Shown: positions 7,958 to 14,741 of the stretch, in pieces
Layout: each line of letters begins with the position of its first letter
Numbering within the stretch: position 1 is the first letter of the stretch
Assembly (NCBI GenBank): GCA_019422905.1
Contig: JAHZCM010000004.1
Coordinates: 21,444-40,063, forward strand
Source: Oscillospiraceae bacterium
GTDB taxonomy: Bacteria > Bacillota > Clostridia > Oscillospirales > Acutalibacteraceae
DNA length: 18,620 nucleotides
Direction: 5' to 3'
Program-made: the position numbers and the translations under genes
The notes under the pieces: generated by a model
Told to the model about the DNA's origin: nothing
Databases searched by the model: none
What the model saw: only the letters and a program-made list of their open reading frames with translations

Positions 7958-7972
7958 GCCGCACAGCTTTTT
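7935..7972. terminator. Bidirectional terminator between MATE and lipoprotein genes
   Basis: AAAAAGCTG...CAGCTTTTT arms with an inner GC-rich stem enclose the MATE stop codon (TAG 7955-7957 in the loop). T-runs flank both sides, so the hairpin can stop both convergent transcripts; one mismatch and one bulge lie in the inner stem. Confidence 0.8.
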
Positions 7973-7986
7973 GCATCCGCACAGGG

Positions 7987-8628
7987 TTATTCTTCATCCG
8001 GTTCATTCCCGGACGGCTCTTCGTCCGCACTGACTTCCGGCTCCGGCGCGGGATAGTCGAATTCGCCGAGCGCGGTTTTGCCGTCTGCGTCCAGCACGGT
8101 GAAGTGCAGGGAAAAGGCTTCGGTATCGCCGCCGGAGAATGCCGTATAGAGCAGGGCGGGGATATAAACGGTCTGCGCCATGGTATTGTCACGCACGGGG
8201 CTGTACCGGTCCTTTTCGCTGCGGATGGTCACTTCGGTGCAGGTGCTGTTCAGCTCAATACTGTCAATAAACGGCCATGTGCCGCTCTCCGGCAGGGCTG
8301 CGAGCTGGCTGTCCAGACTTTCCCGGAGTGTGGACAGGATCGTTTCCTGCTCCTCGGCGGTCATGCAGACGGTGCAGGAGCCGTCGTCGTTGTCTGTGAC
8401 ATTGTCAAGGCCGTGGCGGCGCGCCATCGCGGACATGTCCGCGTCTGTGAGGCGGAGCACAGCTTCCGGAATCGTAACCGAGATTGTGCGGTCCACAGAG
8501 ATCTCCGGCGAAGCGGAAGCTTCTGCGGAAGATATATTGTCCGGCGTATCCGTGTGGCAGCCGGGAAAGGAAAGCAGCAGGGCGGCGCTCAGCAGCAGCG
8601 CGCCCGCTTTTTTTGGCGTTTTTTTCAT
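7987..8628 (-). CDS. Putative lipoprotein of unknown function
   Basis: A 213-residue exported protein I do not recognise. It has a basic N-terminus (MKKTPKKAG), a hydrophobic stretch (ALLLSAALLLSF) and a Cys at position 24 preceded by PG, an imperfect lipobox consistent with cleavage and lipid attachment to the outer membrane-face Cys. Residues 25-45 are Ser/Ala/Asp-rich, like a flexible linker. The body (about 46-190) is mixed alpha/beta with an IDSIELNSTCTEVTIRS strand region, and the last ~20 residues are acidic and Pro-rich. ATG is preceded by AAAGGA. It is the only minus-strand gene in the window, has its own promoter and ends in the shared terminator. No enzyme motif is visible; a binding or envelope role is only a guess. 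Confidence 0.85.
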   Translation of the reverse strand: MKKTPKKAGALLLSAALLLSFPGCHTDTPDNISSAEASASPEISVDRTISVTIPEAVLRLTDADMSAMARRHGLDNVTDNDDGSCTVCMTAEEQETILSTLRESLDSQLAALPESGTWPFIDSIELNSTCTEVTIRSEKDRYSPVRDNTMAQTVYIPALLYTAFSGGDTEAFSLHFTVLDADGKTALGEFDYPAPEPEVSADEEPSGNEPDEE

Positions 8629-8666
8629 CGTGGCAGGATCCTTTCTGCGCTGGATTGTTTGAATAT

Positions 8667-8695
8667 AGCATACCGCATTTTTTGTAAAAAGTCAA
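8667..8695 (-). promoter_or_regulatory. Sigma-A-type promoter of the lipoprotein gene
   Basis: On the minus strand: TTGACT (8690-8695), a 17-base spacer and TATGCT (8667-8672), about 40 bases before the start codon. Confidence 0.7.
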
Positions 8696-8723
8696 AACAG
8701 GGAAGAAATTCACAGAAAATGTG

Positions 8724-8752
8724 TGGAAAAGAATATAAAACTGTGCTATACT
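8724..8752 (+). promoter_or_regulatory. Extended -10 promoter of the ADP-ribosylglycohydrolase-DUF3841-glpK cluster
   Basis: TGCTATACT (8744-8752) is a strong extended -10, with a weak -35 TGGAAA (8724-8729) at 17 bases. It diverges from the lipoprotein promoter, the two sharing a 155-bp intergenic region. Confidence 0.7.
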
Positions 8753-8783
8753 AAAAGCACCATATGCGTAAAGGGGATTTGGA

Positions 8784-9546
8784 ATGAAAGGCGCAATTTT
8801 GGGAGATATAGCCGGCTCCCGGTTTGAATTCAGCAAACCGACCGGCTTTGATTATAAAACGGTAAGTCTGTTTGGCAGCGGCTGTTCGTATACGGACGAT
8901 ACGGTCCTGACGATTGCGACAAAATATGCGATTCTCAACGATATTCCCTATGCAAAGGCGTACGGCAAGCTGGGGCGGATGTACCGCCATGTGGGCTACG
9001 GCACGCTGTTTCAGGAGTGGCTCGACGGCCACGGCGAGACGGGCTACGGCAGCTATGGAAACGGCGGCGCCATGCGCGTGAGCTACATTGCCCATCATTT
9101 CAACACGCTGGAAAAGGTGGAGGAAGAGGCGAAAAAAAGCGCGATATGCACGCACAGCCATGTCGAGGGGCTGAAGGCGGCGGTGGCGACGGCAGGGCGA
9201 GAGCAAAAAAGCGCTGACGAGGTATTTTCACAGGGAATTTGAGTATCCTGTGCATAAGCCGCTTTGGGCGTACAGGCCGCGGGGAAAATTCGACGCCACG
9301 GCGGCGGGCTCCATGCCGCTCGCGTTCCGCTGCTTTTTGGAGAGCGAGGACTGGGAGAGCTGCATCCGCAACGTATTCAGCGTCAAGTGCGACACGGACA
9401 CGGTGGCGTGTATTGCGGGCGGCATAGCGGAAGCATATTATAAACGGACGGTTGATAATGAGCAGGCGCTTTTGAAGCAGTATTTGATCAAACCGAATGA
9501 TCTCGGCGAGTTTGACCGTTTTTTGTACGAGTGGGTGGTTCGGTAA
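8784..9546 (+). pseudogene. ADP-ribosylglycohydrolase (DraG/ARH family), frameshifted
   Basis: The family removes ADP-ribose from modified proteins or small molecules using two Mg2+/Mn2+ ions. The gene is split: the first frame (8784-9242, 152 residues) carries GAILGDIAGS, the metal-binding TDDT at residues 37-40, GNGGAMR and THSHVEG. The rest, in a frame shifted by +1 (readable from about 9206 to the stop at 9546), carries RYFHREFEYPV, FLESEDWESCIRNV and the second metal motif DTDTVACIAGG. Neither half alone has all metal ligands. The break lies near an A6 run (9205-9210). Compared with family members recalled, roughly eight residues of the helix after KAAVATA also seem missing, so one deletion of about 23 or 26 bases could explain both defects. 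A sequencing error is the alternative. Confidence 0.85.
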
Positions 9547-9587
9547 ATGGGTGAACGGGAATTCGAGGAAAGGGGACGGTTAGAAGA

Positions 9588-10106
9588 ATGATTATCGATA
9601 CTTACCAGTCGAGCGCGGTCATGCGAATTCTGCAGCGCGGGGAGGTTTACTGGGCGAATCCGAGCATTTCCTTCAAGGGCGAATATGCGGCGCTGATCGA
9701 TATGCTGGATCTGCACTGCGCGTGTCCGGTATTCGGCGTGGTACACGGCCGAAAGCAGAACACGGGCGGGCGTGTTTCCGGCGCCGTGCGCATCCGGCTC
9801 AATGTGCCGAAGGAATATGTTAAGCTGACCGAATATTCGGTCTGGGTCGATTTTATGAGCAATTTCAAATATACGAGCCCAAAGGATTACAGGACGATCA
9901 TCGTCGGCACAAATGATGTGAACTCCGCCACGCATGTGCGTTTGGTTGCGGATTTGAAGAATCAGAGGCCGTTGTATAAATACAGGGAGCCGCAGGCGAT
10001 TTTGGAATATATCGACCCGAAATGGGTGCTGCGGTATAAAATTATCAAAAACACCCGGGAACAGGAGGATAAAAAGGAACGCTTTCTGAACCGTTTCCGC
10101 TGGTGA
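9588..10106 (+). CDS. DUF3841-like protein of unknown function
   Basis: A 172-residue soluble protein, without signal peptide or membrane segments. I match it only loosely to DUF3841: an N-terminal TYQSSAVMRILQRGEVYW resembling the family's opening, a central PVFGVVHGR, then VRIRLNVPKEYVKLTEYSVW, close to the family's characteristic strand followed by a hydrophobic/Trp segment, and a C-terminal ILEYIDPKWVLRYKII. The function of the family is unknown to me. It begins 41 bp after the broken ADP-ribosylglycohydrolase, with a GAGGAAAGGGG purine run (9565-9575) upstream, and ends 27 bp before glpK, so it is probably transcribed with both. An ART-like or nucleic-acid-linked role is not demonstrable from the sequence. 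Confidence 0.75.
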   Translation: MIIDTYQSSAVMRILQRGEVYWANPSISFKGEYAALIDMLDLHCACPVFGVVHGRKQNTGGRVSGAVRIRLNVPKEYVKLTEYSVWVDFMSNFKYTSPKDYRTIIVGTNDVNSATHVRLVADLKNQRPLYKYREPQAILEYIDPKWVLRYKIIKNTREQEDKKERFLNRFRW

Positions 10107-10133
10107 GATTTTGGGAATAAGGAGTTGGGACAA

Positions 10134-11636
10134 ATGAAAATCGGAAAGTACATTTTGTCGCTGGATCAGGGGACGACCAGTTCCAGAGCCGTGCTGTTCG
10201 ACGCGATGGGCGGCGTAGCCGGTATGGGGCAAAAGGAGTTCACGCAGATTTATCCGCAGCCCGGCTATGTGGAGCACGACGCGGTGGAGATCCTGCAGAC
10301 GCAACTGTATGCGATGCGGCAGGCCGTACACGAGGCCGGCATTACCGCCGACGATATCGCGGCGATCAGCATCACAAATCAGCGGGAAACCGTTGTGGCG
10401 TGGGATGCGGAGACCGGAATCCCGGTCTGCAATGCGATCGTCTGGCAGTGCCGGCGCACGGCGCCGGAATGCGAATGGCTGAAGGCGCAGGGATTGGCGG
10501 ATTATATCCATGAGACGACCGGACTGGTGATCGACCCCTATTCCTCCGGTACGAAAATGAAGTGGATTCTGGAGCATGAGCCGCGCGCCAAAGTGCTGGC
10601 CGACGCGGGCCGCCTGCGCTTTGGAACCATCGATACATGGCTGATCTTTTCGCTCACCGAGGGGAAGAGCTTTGTCACCGATGTCACGAACGCGTCGCGC
10701 ACGATGCTCTTTGACATCCGAAAACTGGATTGGGACGATAAAATGCTCGAAATCCTCGGCATTCCGCGGGAGACGCTGCCGCGGATTGTGGATTCCTCCG
10801 GAATCGTCGGGATGTGCGCGGATTCCGTATTCGGGCGCGAAATTCCGATTGCGGGTATCGCGGGCGACCAGCATGCGGCGCTCTTCGGGCAGTGCTGCTT
10901 TGAGCGCGGCATGGCGAAGAATACATACGGCACAGGCTGCTTTGTCCTGATGAATACGGGGGAAGAACCGGTGTTTTCCGACAAAGGACTGCTGACGACG
11001 ATCGGCTGGAAAATCGGCGATACGGTCGTTTATGCGCTGGAGGGCAGCGCGTTCAACGCGGGCTCGGCGATCAAATGGCTGCGCGACGAGCTGGGCCTGA
11101 TCGAAAGCCCGCAGGAAGCGGACCGGCTGGCGGAAACCGTGCCGGACGCGGGCGGCGCCGTTTTTGTCCCGGCATTTACGGGGCTTGGCGCGCCATACTG
11201 GGATATGTACGCCCGCGGGGCGCTGCTGGGCGTCACCCGCGGCACGTCGAAGGCGCATATCTGCCGCGCGGTGCTGGAGAGCATCGCCTATGAGAGCTTC
11301 GATCTGTTTGAAGCAATGGAGAGCGGCAGCGGCGTGAAGATTTCCGAGCTGCGCGTGGACGGCGGCGCGTCAAGAAGCCGGTTCCTGATGCAGTATCAGG
11401 CCGATATTCTGCACTGCGATGTGCGGCAGCCGGTCTGTCTGGAGACCACGGCGCTCGGCTCGGCGATGCTGGCGGGGCTGGCGGTCGGCGTATGGGATTC
11501 CATGGAGGAGCTTTCCACGATCTGGAAGGTGGGGCGCGAGTATACCCCGCAGGCAGAGCCAGGCGCGGCGGAGCCTGCCGTTCGCCGCTGGCGCAGGGCT
11601 GTGGAACGCAGCATGAACTGGGAGAGCGCAGAATGA
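10134..11636 (+). CDS. glpK: Glycerol kinase
   Basis: Phosphorylates glycerol with ATP to sn-glycerol 3-phosphate in the cytosol, feeding glycolysis and phospholipid synthesis. The length of 500 residues is normal. FGGY-kinase features are DQGTTSSR at residues 11-18, TNQRETVVAWD (the Arg-Glu glycerol contacts), GIAGDQHAALFGQ with the catalytic Asp, the KNTYGTGCF ATP loop and the C-terminal LRVDGGASRSRFLMQ. ATG 10134 is chosen because AAGGAG (10119-10124) lies nine bases ahead; a TTG at 10125 in the same frame is too close to that site. The loop before GIAGDQ lacks the His that HPr phosphorylates in some Firmicutes kinases, so that form of control is unlikely. No glpF or glpD lies nearby. A strong terminator follows. 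Confidence 0.96.
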   Translation: MKIGKYILSLDQGTTSSRAVLFDAMGGVAGMGQKEFTQIYPQPGYVEHDAVEILQTQLYAMRQAVHEAGITADDIAAISITNQRETVVAWDAETGIPVCNAIVWQCRRTAPECEWLKAQGLADYIHETTGLVIDPYSSGTKMKWILEHEPRAKVLADAGRLRFGTIDTWLIFSLTEGKSFVTDVTNASRTMLFDIRKLDWDDKMLEILGIPRETLPRIVDSSGIVGMCADSVFGREIPIAGIAGDQHAALFGQCCFERGMAKNTYGTGCFVLMNTGEEPVFSDKGLLTTIGWKIGDTVVYALEGSAFNAGSAIKWLRDELGLIESPQEADRLAETVPDAGGAVFVPAFTGLGAPYWDMYARGALLGVTRGTSKAHICRAVLESIAYESFDLFEAMESGSGVKISELRVDGGASRSRFLMQYQADILHCDVRQPVCLETTALGSAMLAGLAVGVWDSMEELSTIWKVGREYTPQAEPGAAEPAVRRWRRAVERSMNWESAE

Positions 11637-11642
11637 TTTGGA

Positions 11643-11680
11643 GACGCACCGCCCGCTTTGAGCGGTGCGTCTTTTGTCTT
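11643..11680 (+). terminator. Intrinsic terminator after glpK
   Basis: A 10-bp perfect stem GACGCACCGC/GCGGTGCGTC (11643-11652 and 11662-11671) with a 9-base loop is followed by TTTTGTCTT. Confidence 0.9.
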
Positions 11681-11811
11681 GCCGCGCAAACTGCGGGTCA
11701 GGCTTATACATGGAACGGCTTTTGAAGCCGGAACATGCCCATGTGGTGCCGTGCCGGTTTTTTTGAAAATGAGGGGGCGGAACACGCCTGGCAAAAAGTG
11801 TATCGCGTATA

Positions 11812-11840
11812 TTGACAGGAAAACGCATTTGTGATAGCAT
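11812..11840 (+). promoter_or_regulatory. Promoter of hisH-hisF
   Basis: A perfect -35 TTGACA (11812-11817), 17 bases, then TAGCAT (11835-11840) preceded by an extended TG. The resulting leader before the hisH start is only about 30 bases, too short for a T-box or attenuator. The upstream part of this intergenic region (11681-11811) holds small GC-rich inverted repeats but nothing I can name. Confidence 0.75.
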
Positions 11841-11874
11841 CTTAACGTATTAAATCAAAGCGGAGGAAAAACCG

Positions 11875-12486
11875 ATGATTGCAATTATAGATTATGGTGC
11901 GGGCAATATCCGGAGTGTGGAAAAGGCGCTCGCACATATCGGCTGTACCGCGGTGGTGACGCAGGACCCGCAGGTGCTGCGCTCGGCGGATGCGGCGGTG
12001 CTGCCGGGCGTCGGCTCCTTCGGAGACGCCATGCTCTCCCTGCGCAGCCGGGGGCTTGAAGCGCCGATTCAGGATTTTGTCGCATCGGGCAGGCCGTTTC
12101 TCGGAATCTGCCTCGGTCTGCAGATCCTGTTTGAAAGCAGCGAGGAATCGCCGGGCATTCAGGGACTTGGCCTGCTGCGCGGAAAGGTTTTGCGGCTTCC
12201 CGCACAGGAGGGCCTGAAAATTCCGCACATTGGCTGGAATTCGCTTGAAATACGGAGGCCCGGAGGCCTGTTTGAGGGGATTGCGGCGGAGCCGTATGTC
12301 TATTTTGTGCATTCCTATTACCTTCAGGCGGAGGAGGACGTCGTGACCGCCACGGCGCAGTACGGCGCGGAGATTCACGCGGCTGTGCAAAAGGACAACT
12401 TGGTTGCCTGTCAGTTCCATCCGGAAAAGAGCGGGGCGCTTGGCCTTGCGCTCCTCAGAAATTTTGCGGCGTTGGCCGGCGAGTAA
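11875..12486 (+). CDS. hisH: Imidazole glycerol phosphate synthase, glutaminase subunit HisH
   Basis: The class-I glutamine amidotransferase subunit that hydrolyses glutamine and channels ammonia to HisF in histidine (and AICAR) synthesis. At 203 residues it has the normal length. The catalytic triad is visible: nucleophile C79 in LGICLGLQ, and H182 and E184 in CQFHPEKSG. The oxyanion-strand region GVGSFGDAM and the N-terminal IIDYGAGNIRSVEKAL are also typical. GCGGAGG sits just ahead of ATG 11875. hisF follows after 14 bp, so the two subunits are co-produced. The remaining his genes are not in this window. Confidence 0.97.
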   Translation: MIAIIDYGAGNIRSVEKALAHIGCTAVVTQDPQVLRSADAAVLPGVGSFGDAMLSLRSRGLEAPIQDFVASGRPFLGICLGLQILFESSEESPGIQGLGLLRGKVLRLPAQEGLKIPHIGWNSLEIRRPGGLFEGIAAEPYVYFVHSYYLQAEEDVVTATAQYGAEIHAAVQKDNLVACQFHPEKSGALGLALLRNFAALAGE

Positions 12487-12500
12487 GGGAGGAAAGCCTG

Positions 12501-13262
12501 ATGTATGCAAAACGGATTATCCCGTGCCTCGACCTGAAAAACGGGCGCGTCGTCAAGGGAACGAATTTTGTCAATCTGCGCGATGCGGGCGACCCCGTGG
12601 AAGCGGCGGCGGAGTATGACCGCCAGTGTGCGGACGAGCTGGTGCTTTTGGATATTACGGCCTCATCGGATGCCCGGAATATCATGGTCGATATTGTTTC
12701 GCAGGTGGCAAACCGCATTTTTATCCCGTTCACGGTGGGAGGCGGCATCCGCACGGTGGGGGACTTCACGGCGATTCTGCGCGCCGGTGCGGACAAGGTG
12801 TCCGTCAATTCTGCGGCGCTTAAAAACCCGCGGATTATTTCGGAAGCCGCATATAAATTCGGCAGCCAGTGCGTTGTCGTCGCAATGGACGCCAAACGGC
12901 GGCCGACGGGCGGCTGGACGCTGTATCTGAACGGCGGCCGAGTGGACACCGGGATCGATGCGGTGGAGTGGGCCATAAAAGCCGAGAAGCTCGGCGCGGG
13001 CGAGATCCTGCTGACCAGTATGGACTGCGACGGAACGAAGGCCGGGTATGATCTGGAGCTGACGCGCGCCGTGTCAGAGGCGGTGGGCATCCCGGTCATC
13101 GCGTCGGGCGGCGCGGGAAAGCCGGAGCATTTTGCCGAGGCCTTTACAAAAGGCAAAGCGGACGCGGTGCTGGCGGCCTCGCTATTCCACTTCCGGGAGA
13201 TCGAGATCCCGGCGCTCAAGGACTACCTTGCGGAAAGCGGGATTCCTGTGCGGAGAACCTGA
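12501..13262 (+). CDS. hisF: Imidazole glycerol phosphate synthase, cyclase subunit HisF
   Basis: The (beta/alpha)8-barrel cyclase subunit that joins ammonia from HisH with PRFAR to form imidazole glycerol phosphate and AICAR. It has 253 residues, the standard length. The two catalytic Asp are in the expected places, D11 in IPCLDLKNGRV and D130 in VVVAMDAKR. The phosphate-binding loops VGGGIRT (about 79-85) and ASGGAG late in the barrel are intact, as is LTSMDCDGTKAGYD. ATG 12501 has GGGAGGA upstream. The gene is closed by an intrinsic terminator, so hisH-hisF forms a self-contained two-gene unit. Confidence 0.98.
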   Translation: MYAKRIIPCLDLKNGRVVKGTNFVNLRDAGDPVEAAAEYDRQCADELVLLDITASSDARNIMVDIVSQVANRIFIPFTVGGGIRTVGDFTAILRAGADKVSVNSAALKNPRIISEAAYKFGSQCVVVAMDAKRRPTGGWTLYLNGGRVDTGIDAVEWAIKAEKLGAGEILLTSMDCDGTKAGYDLELTRAVSEAVGIPVIASGGAGKPEHFAEAFTKGKADAVLAASLFHFREIEIPALKDYLAESGIPVRRT

Positions 13263-13272
13263 AAATACGGCC

Positions 13273-13314
13273 ATGCGCCGGTCCCGAAGAACGGGGCCGG
13301 CGCATATTTTTATT
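13273..13314 (+). terminator. Intrinsic terminator after hisF
   Basis: A 14-bp GC-rich stem with one G-T pair (13273-13286 and 13292-13305), a five-base loop, then ATTTTTATT. Confidence 0.9.
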
Positions 13315-13431
13315 GCCGCAGGAAAGCGGCGGGAGAAGAATCGCAGCATGAACCGCAGAGGCTTCTGCATATGCTTGTGCAAAGGCACTTTCCATGGAAA
13401 ATGCCGGCTGAGGAAAGGACGGTTCTTGATT

Positions 13432-14616
13432 ATGCGCATTCGGACAGGAAAAGGAAAGAGGGCCATATCGCTGTGGCTGATTGTCATGCTGGTTTGTACG
13501 CTGCTGATTCAGATGGCCCCAACGGCTGCCGCGGCGGAGTCTATGGAGCTTCCGGCTCCGGCAGCCGTGCTGATGGAGTTTTCCACCGGCGAGGTGCTCT
13601 ATGAGAAAAACGCCCATGAGATTCGCCCCTGCGCGTCGATCACGAAGGTCATGACGCTCCTGCTCGTCTTTGAGGCGATCGACAGCGGTGTGCTGCATTA
13701 TGACGACATGCTGACGACCTCCGCACACGCGGCGAGCATGGGGGGCTCCGATATCTGGCTCAAGGAAGGCGAGCAGATGACGGTGGACGACCTCATCAAG
13801 GCGTGCGTAGTGATGAGCGCAAACGACGCGGCGGTCGTGCTGGCGGAGGCCGTCGCCGGGACGGAGGAAGCGTTTGTGGAGCGCATGAACGCGCGGGCAG
13901 CGGAGCTCGGTATGGCGGATACGACCTTTAAAAACTGCAACGGCCTCGATGAGGACGGGCACCTGACGAGCGCCTACGACGTGGCGGTTATGAGCCGCGC
14001 GCTGATGCAGCATGAGAAGATTTTCGATTATACGCTGATCTGGATCGATTACGTGCGCGACGGACAGACGCAGCTTGTCAATACGAATAAGCTCGTCCGT
14101 TCCTATAACGGCATCAAGGGCCTCAAGACCGGCACAACCAGCGCGGCAGGAAGCTGTATATCCGCCGCCGCGGAGCGAAACGGTATGACGCTGATCGGCG
14201 TTGTGCTCGGTGCGGAAAACACGAATGACCGCTTCTCCGCAGCATCCAGCCTGCTCGATTACGGCTTTGCAAATTGGAAAATCACCGCGCCGGAGGCGCC
14301 GGAGCTTCCGGTTCTGCCTGTGACGGGCGGTATGACCGATACGGTCCGGCTGGAGGCTGCCGCGCCTTCGGGCGTGCTGACCTCCGTTTCCGAGCAGGGC
14401 GCGCTGGAAACTGCGCTGGAGCTGCCGGAATCGATAGAAGCGCCGGTGGAGGCCGGCCAGCAGGTCGGCACGCTCCGCGTCACGCGGAATGGCGAGACGG
14501 TGGAGGAAATCCCCATAACGGCGGCAGAGGAAGCGAAGGCGATCACCTTCGGCTCCGCATTCCGGTATCTGCTGGAATGGTTTTTCCGGGCCGGCGCGCC
14601 CGCTGCGGAGCCGTAA
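13432..14616 (+). CDS. D-alanyl-D-alanine carboxypeptidase (PBP5/DacA type)
   Basis: A penicillin-binding serine peptidase that removes the terminal D-Ala of peptidoglycan stem peptides outside the membrane. It has 394 residues from ATG 13432. A signal peptide covers about residues 1-36 (RTGKGKR, a hydrophobic core, then APTAAAA). The three active-site motifs are intact: SITK at 69-72, SAN at 129-131 and KTG at 232-234. A beta-rich C-terminal domain follows (about 287-368), ending in an amphipathic helix (ITFGSAFRYLLEWFFRAG) that would anchor it to the membrane. AGGAAAGGA (13411-13419) lies 12 bases ahead of the ATG; an in-frame TTG at 13426 is a possible alternative start. The gene lies between the hisF terminator and the pgi promoter, so it probably has its own promoter, which I could not place. 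Confidence 0.93.
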   Translation: MRIRTGKGKRAISLWLIVMLVCTLLIQMAPTAAAAESMELPAPAAVLMEFSTGEVLYEKNAHEIRPCASITKVMTLLLVFEAIDSGVLHYDDMLTTSAHAASMGGSDIWLKEGEQMTVDDLIKACVVMSANDAAVVLAEAVAGTEEAFVERMNARAAELGMADTTFKNCNGLDEDGHLTSAYDVAVMSRALMQHEKIFDYTLIWIDYVRDGQTQLVNTNKLVRSYNGIKGLKTGTTSAAGSCISAAAERNGMTLIGVVLGAENTNDRFSAASSLLDYGFANWKITAPEAPELPVLPVTGGMTDTVRLEAAAPSGVLTSVSEQGALETALELPESIEAPVEAGQQVGTLRVTRNGETVEEIPITAAEEAKAITFGSAFRYLLEWFFRAGAPAAEP

Positions 14617-14649
14617 ATCGAAACTTTTTGTGAAAATAGCATTCAAGCC

Positions 14650-14678
14650 TTGAAAAACGCATCAAATTATTGTAGAAT
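14650..14678 (+). promoter_or_regulatory. Promoter of pgi
   Basis: TTGAAA (14650-14655), a 17-base spacer and TAGAAT (14673-14678), leaving a leader of about 55 bases with an AGGCAGGAGGC ribosome site. Confidence 0.7.
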
Positions 14679-14741
14679 GAAAGTACGAAAAGGTTTCGCG
14701 ATCATGGCAGAAGGAAGAAATTTAGGCAGGAGGCTACAAAA

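Noticed and set aside
9204..9212. Programmed -1 ribosomal frameshift at the A6 run of the ADP-ribosylglycohydrolase gene
   Set aside because: The second part is in the +1 frame relative to the first, and the A run is not in the X-XXY-YYZ phase, so a -1 slip would not join the halves.
11700..11770. Second terminator-like or regulatory structure (small inverted repeats ahead of a T7 run) after glpK
   Set aside because: The stem abutting the T-run is not stable by eye, and a strong terminator already precedes it.
11812..11875. T-box or attenuator leader before hisH
   Set aside because: The promoter leaves only about 30 bases of leader, too short for a T-box and its terminator.
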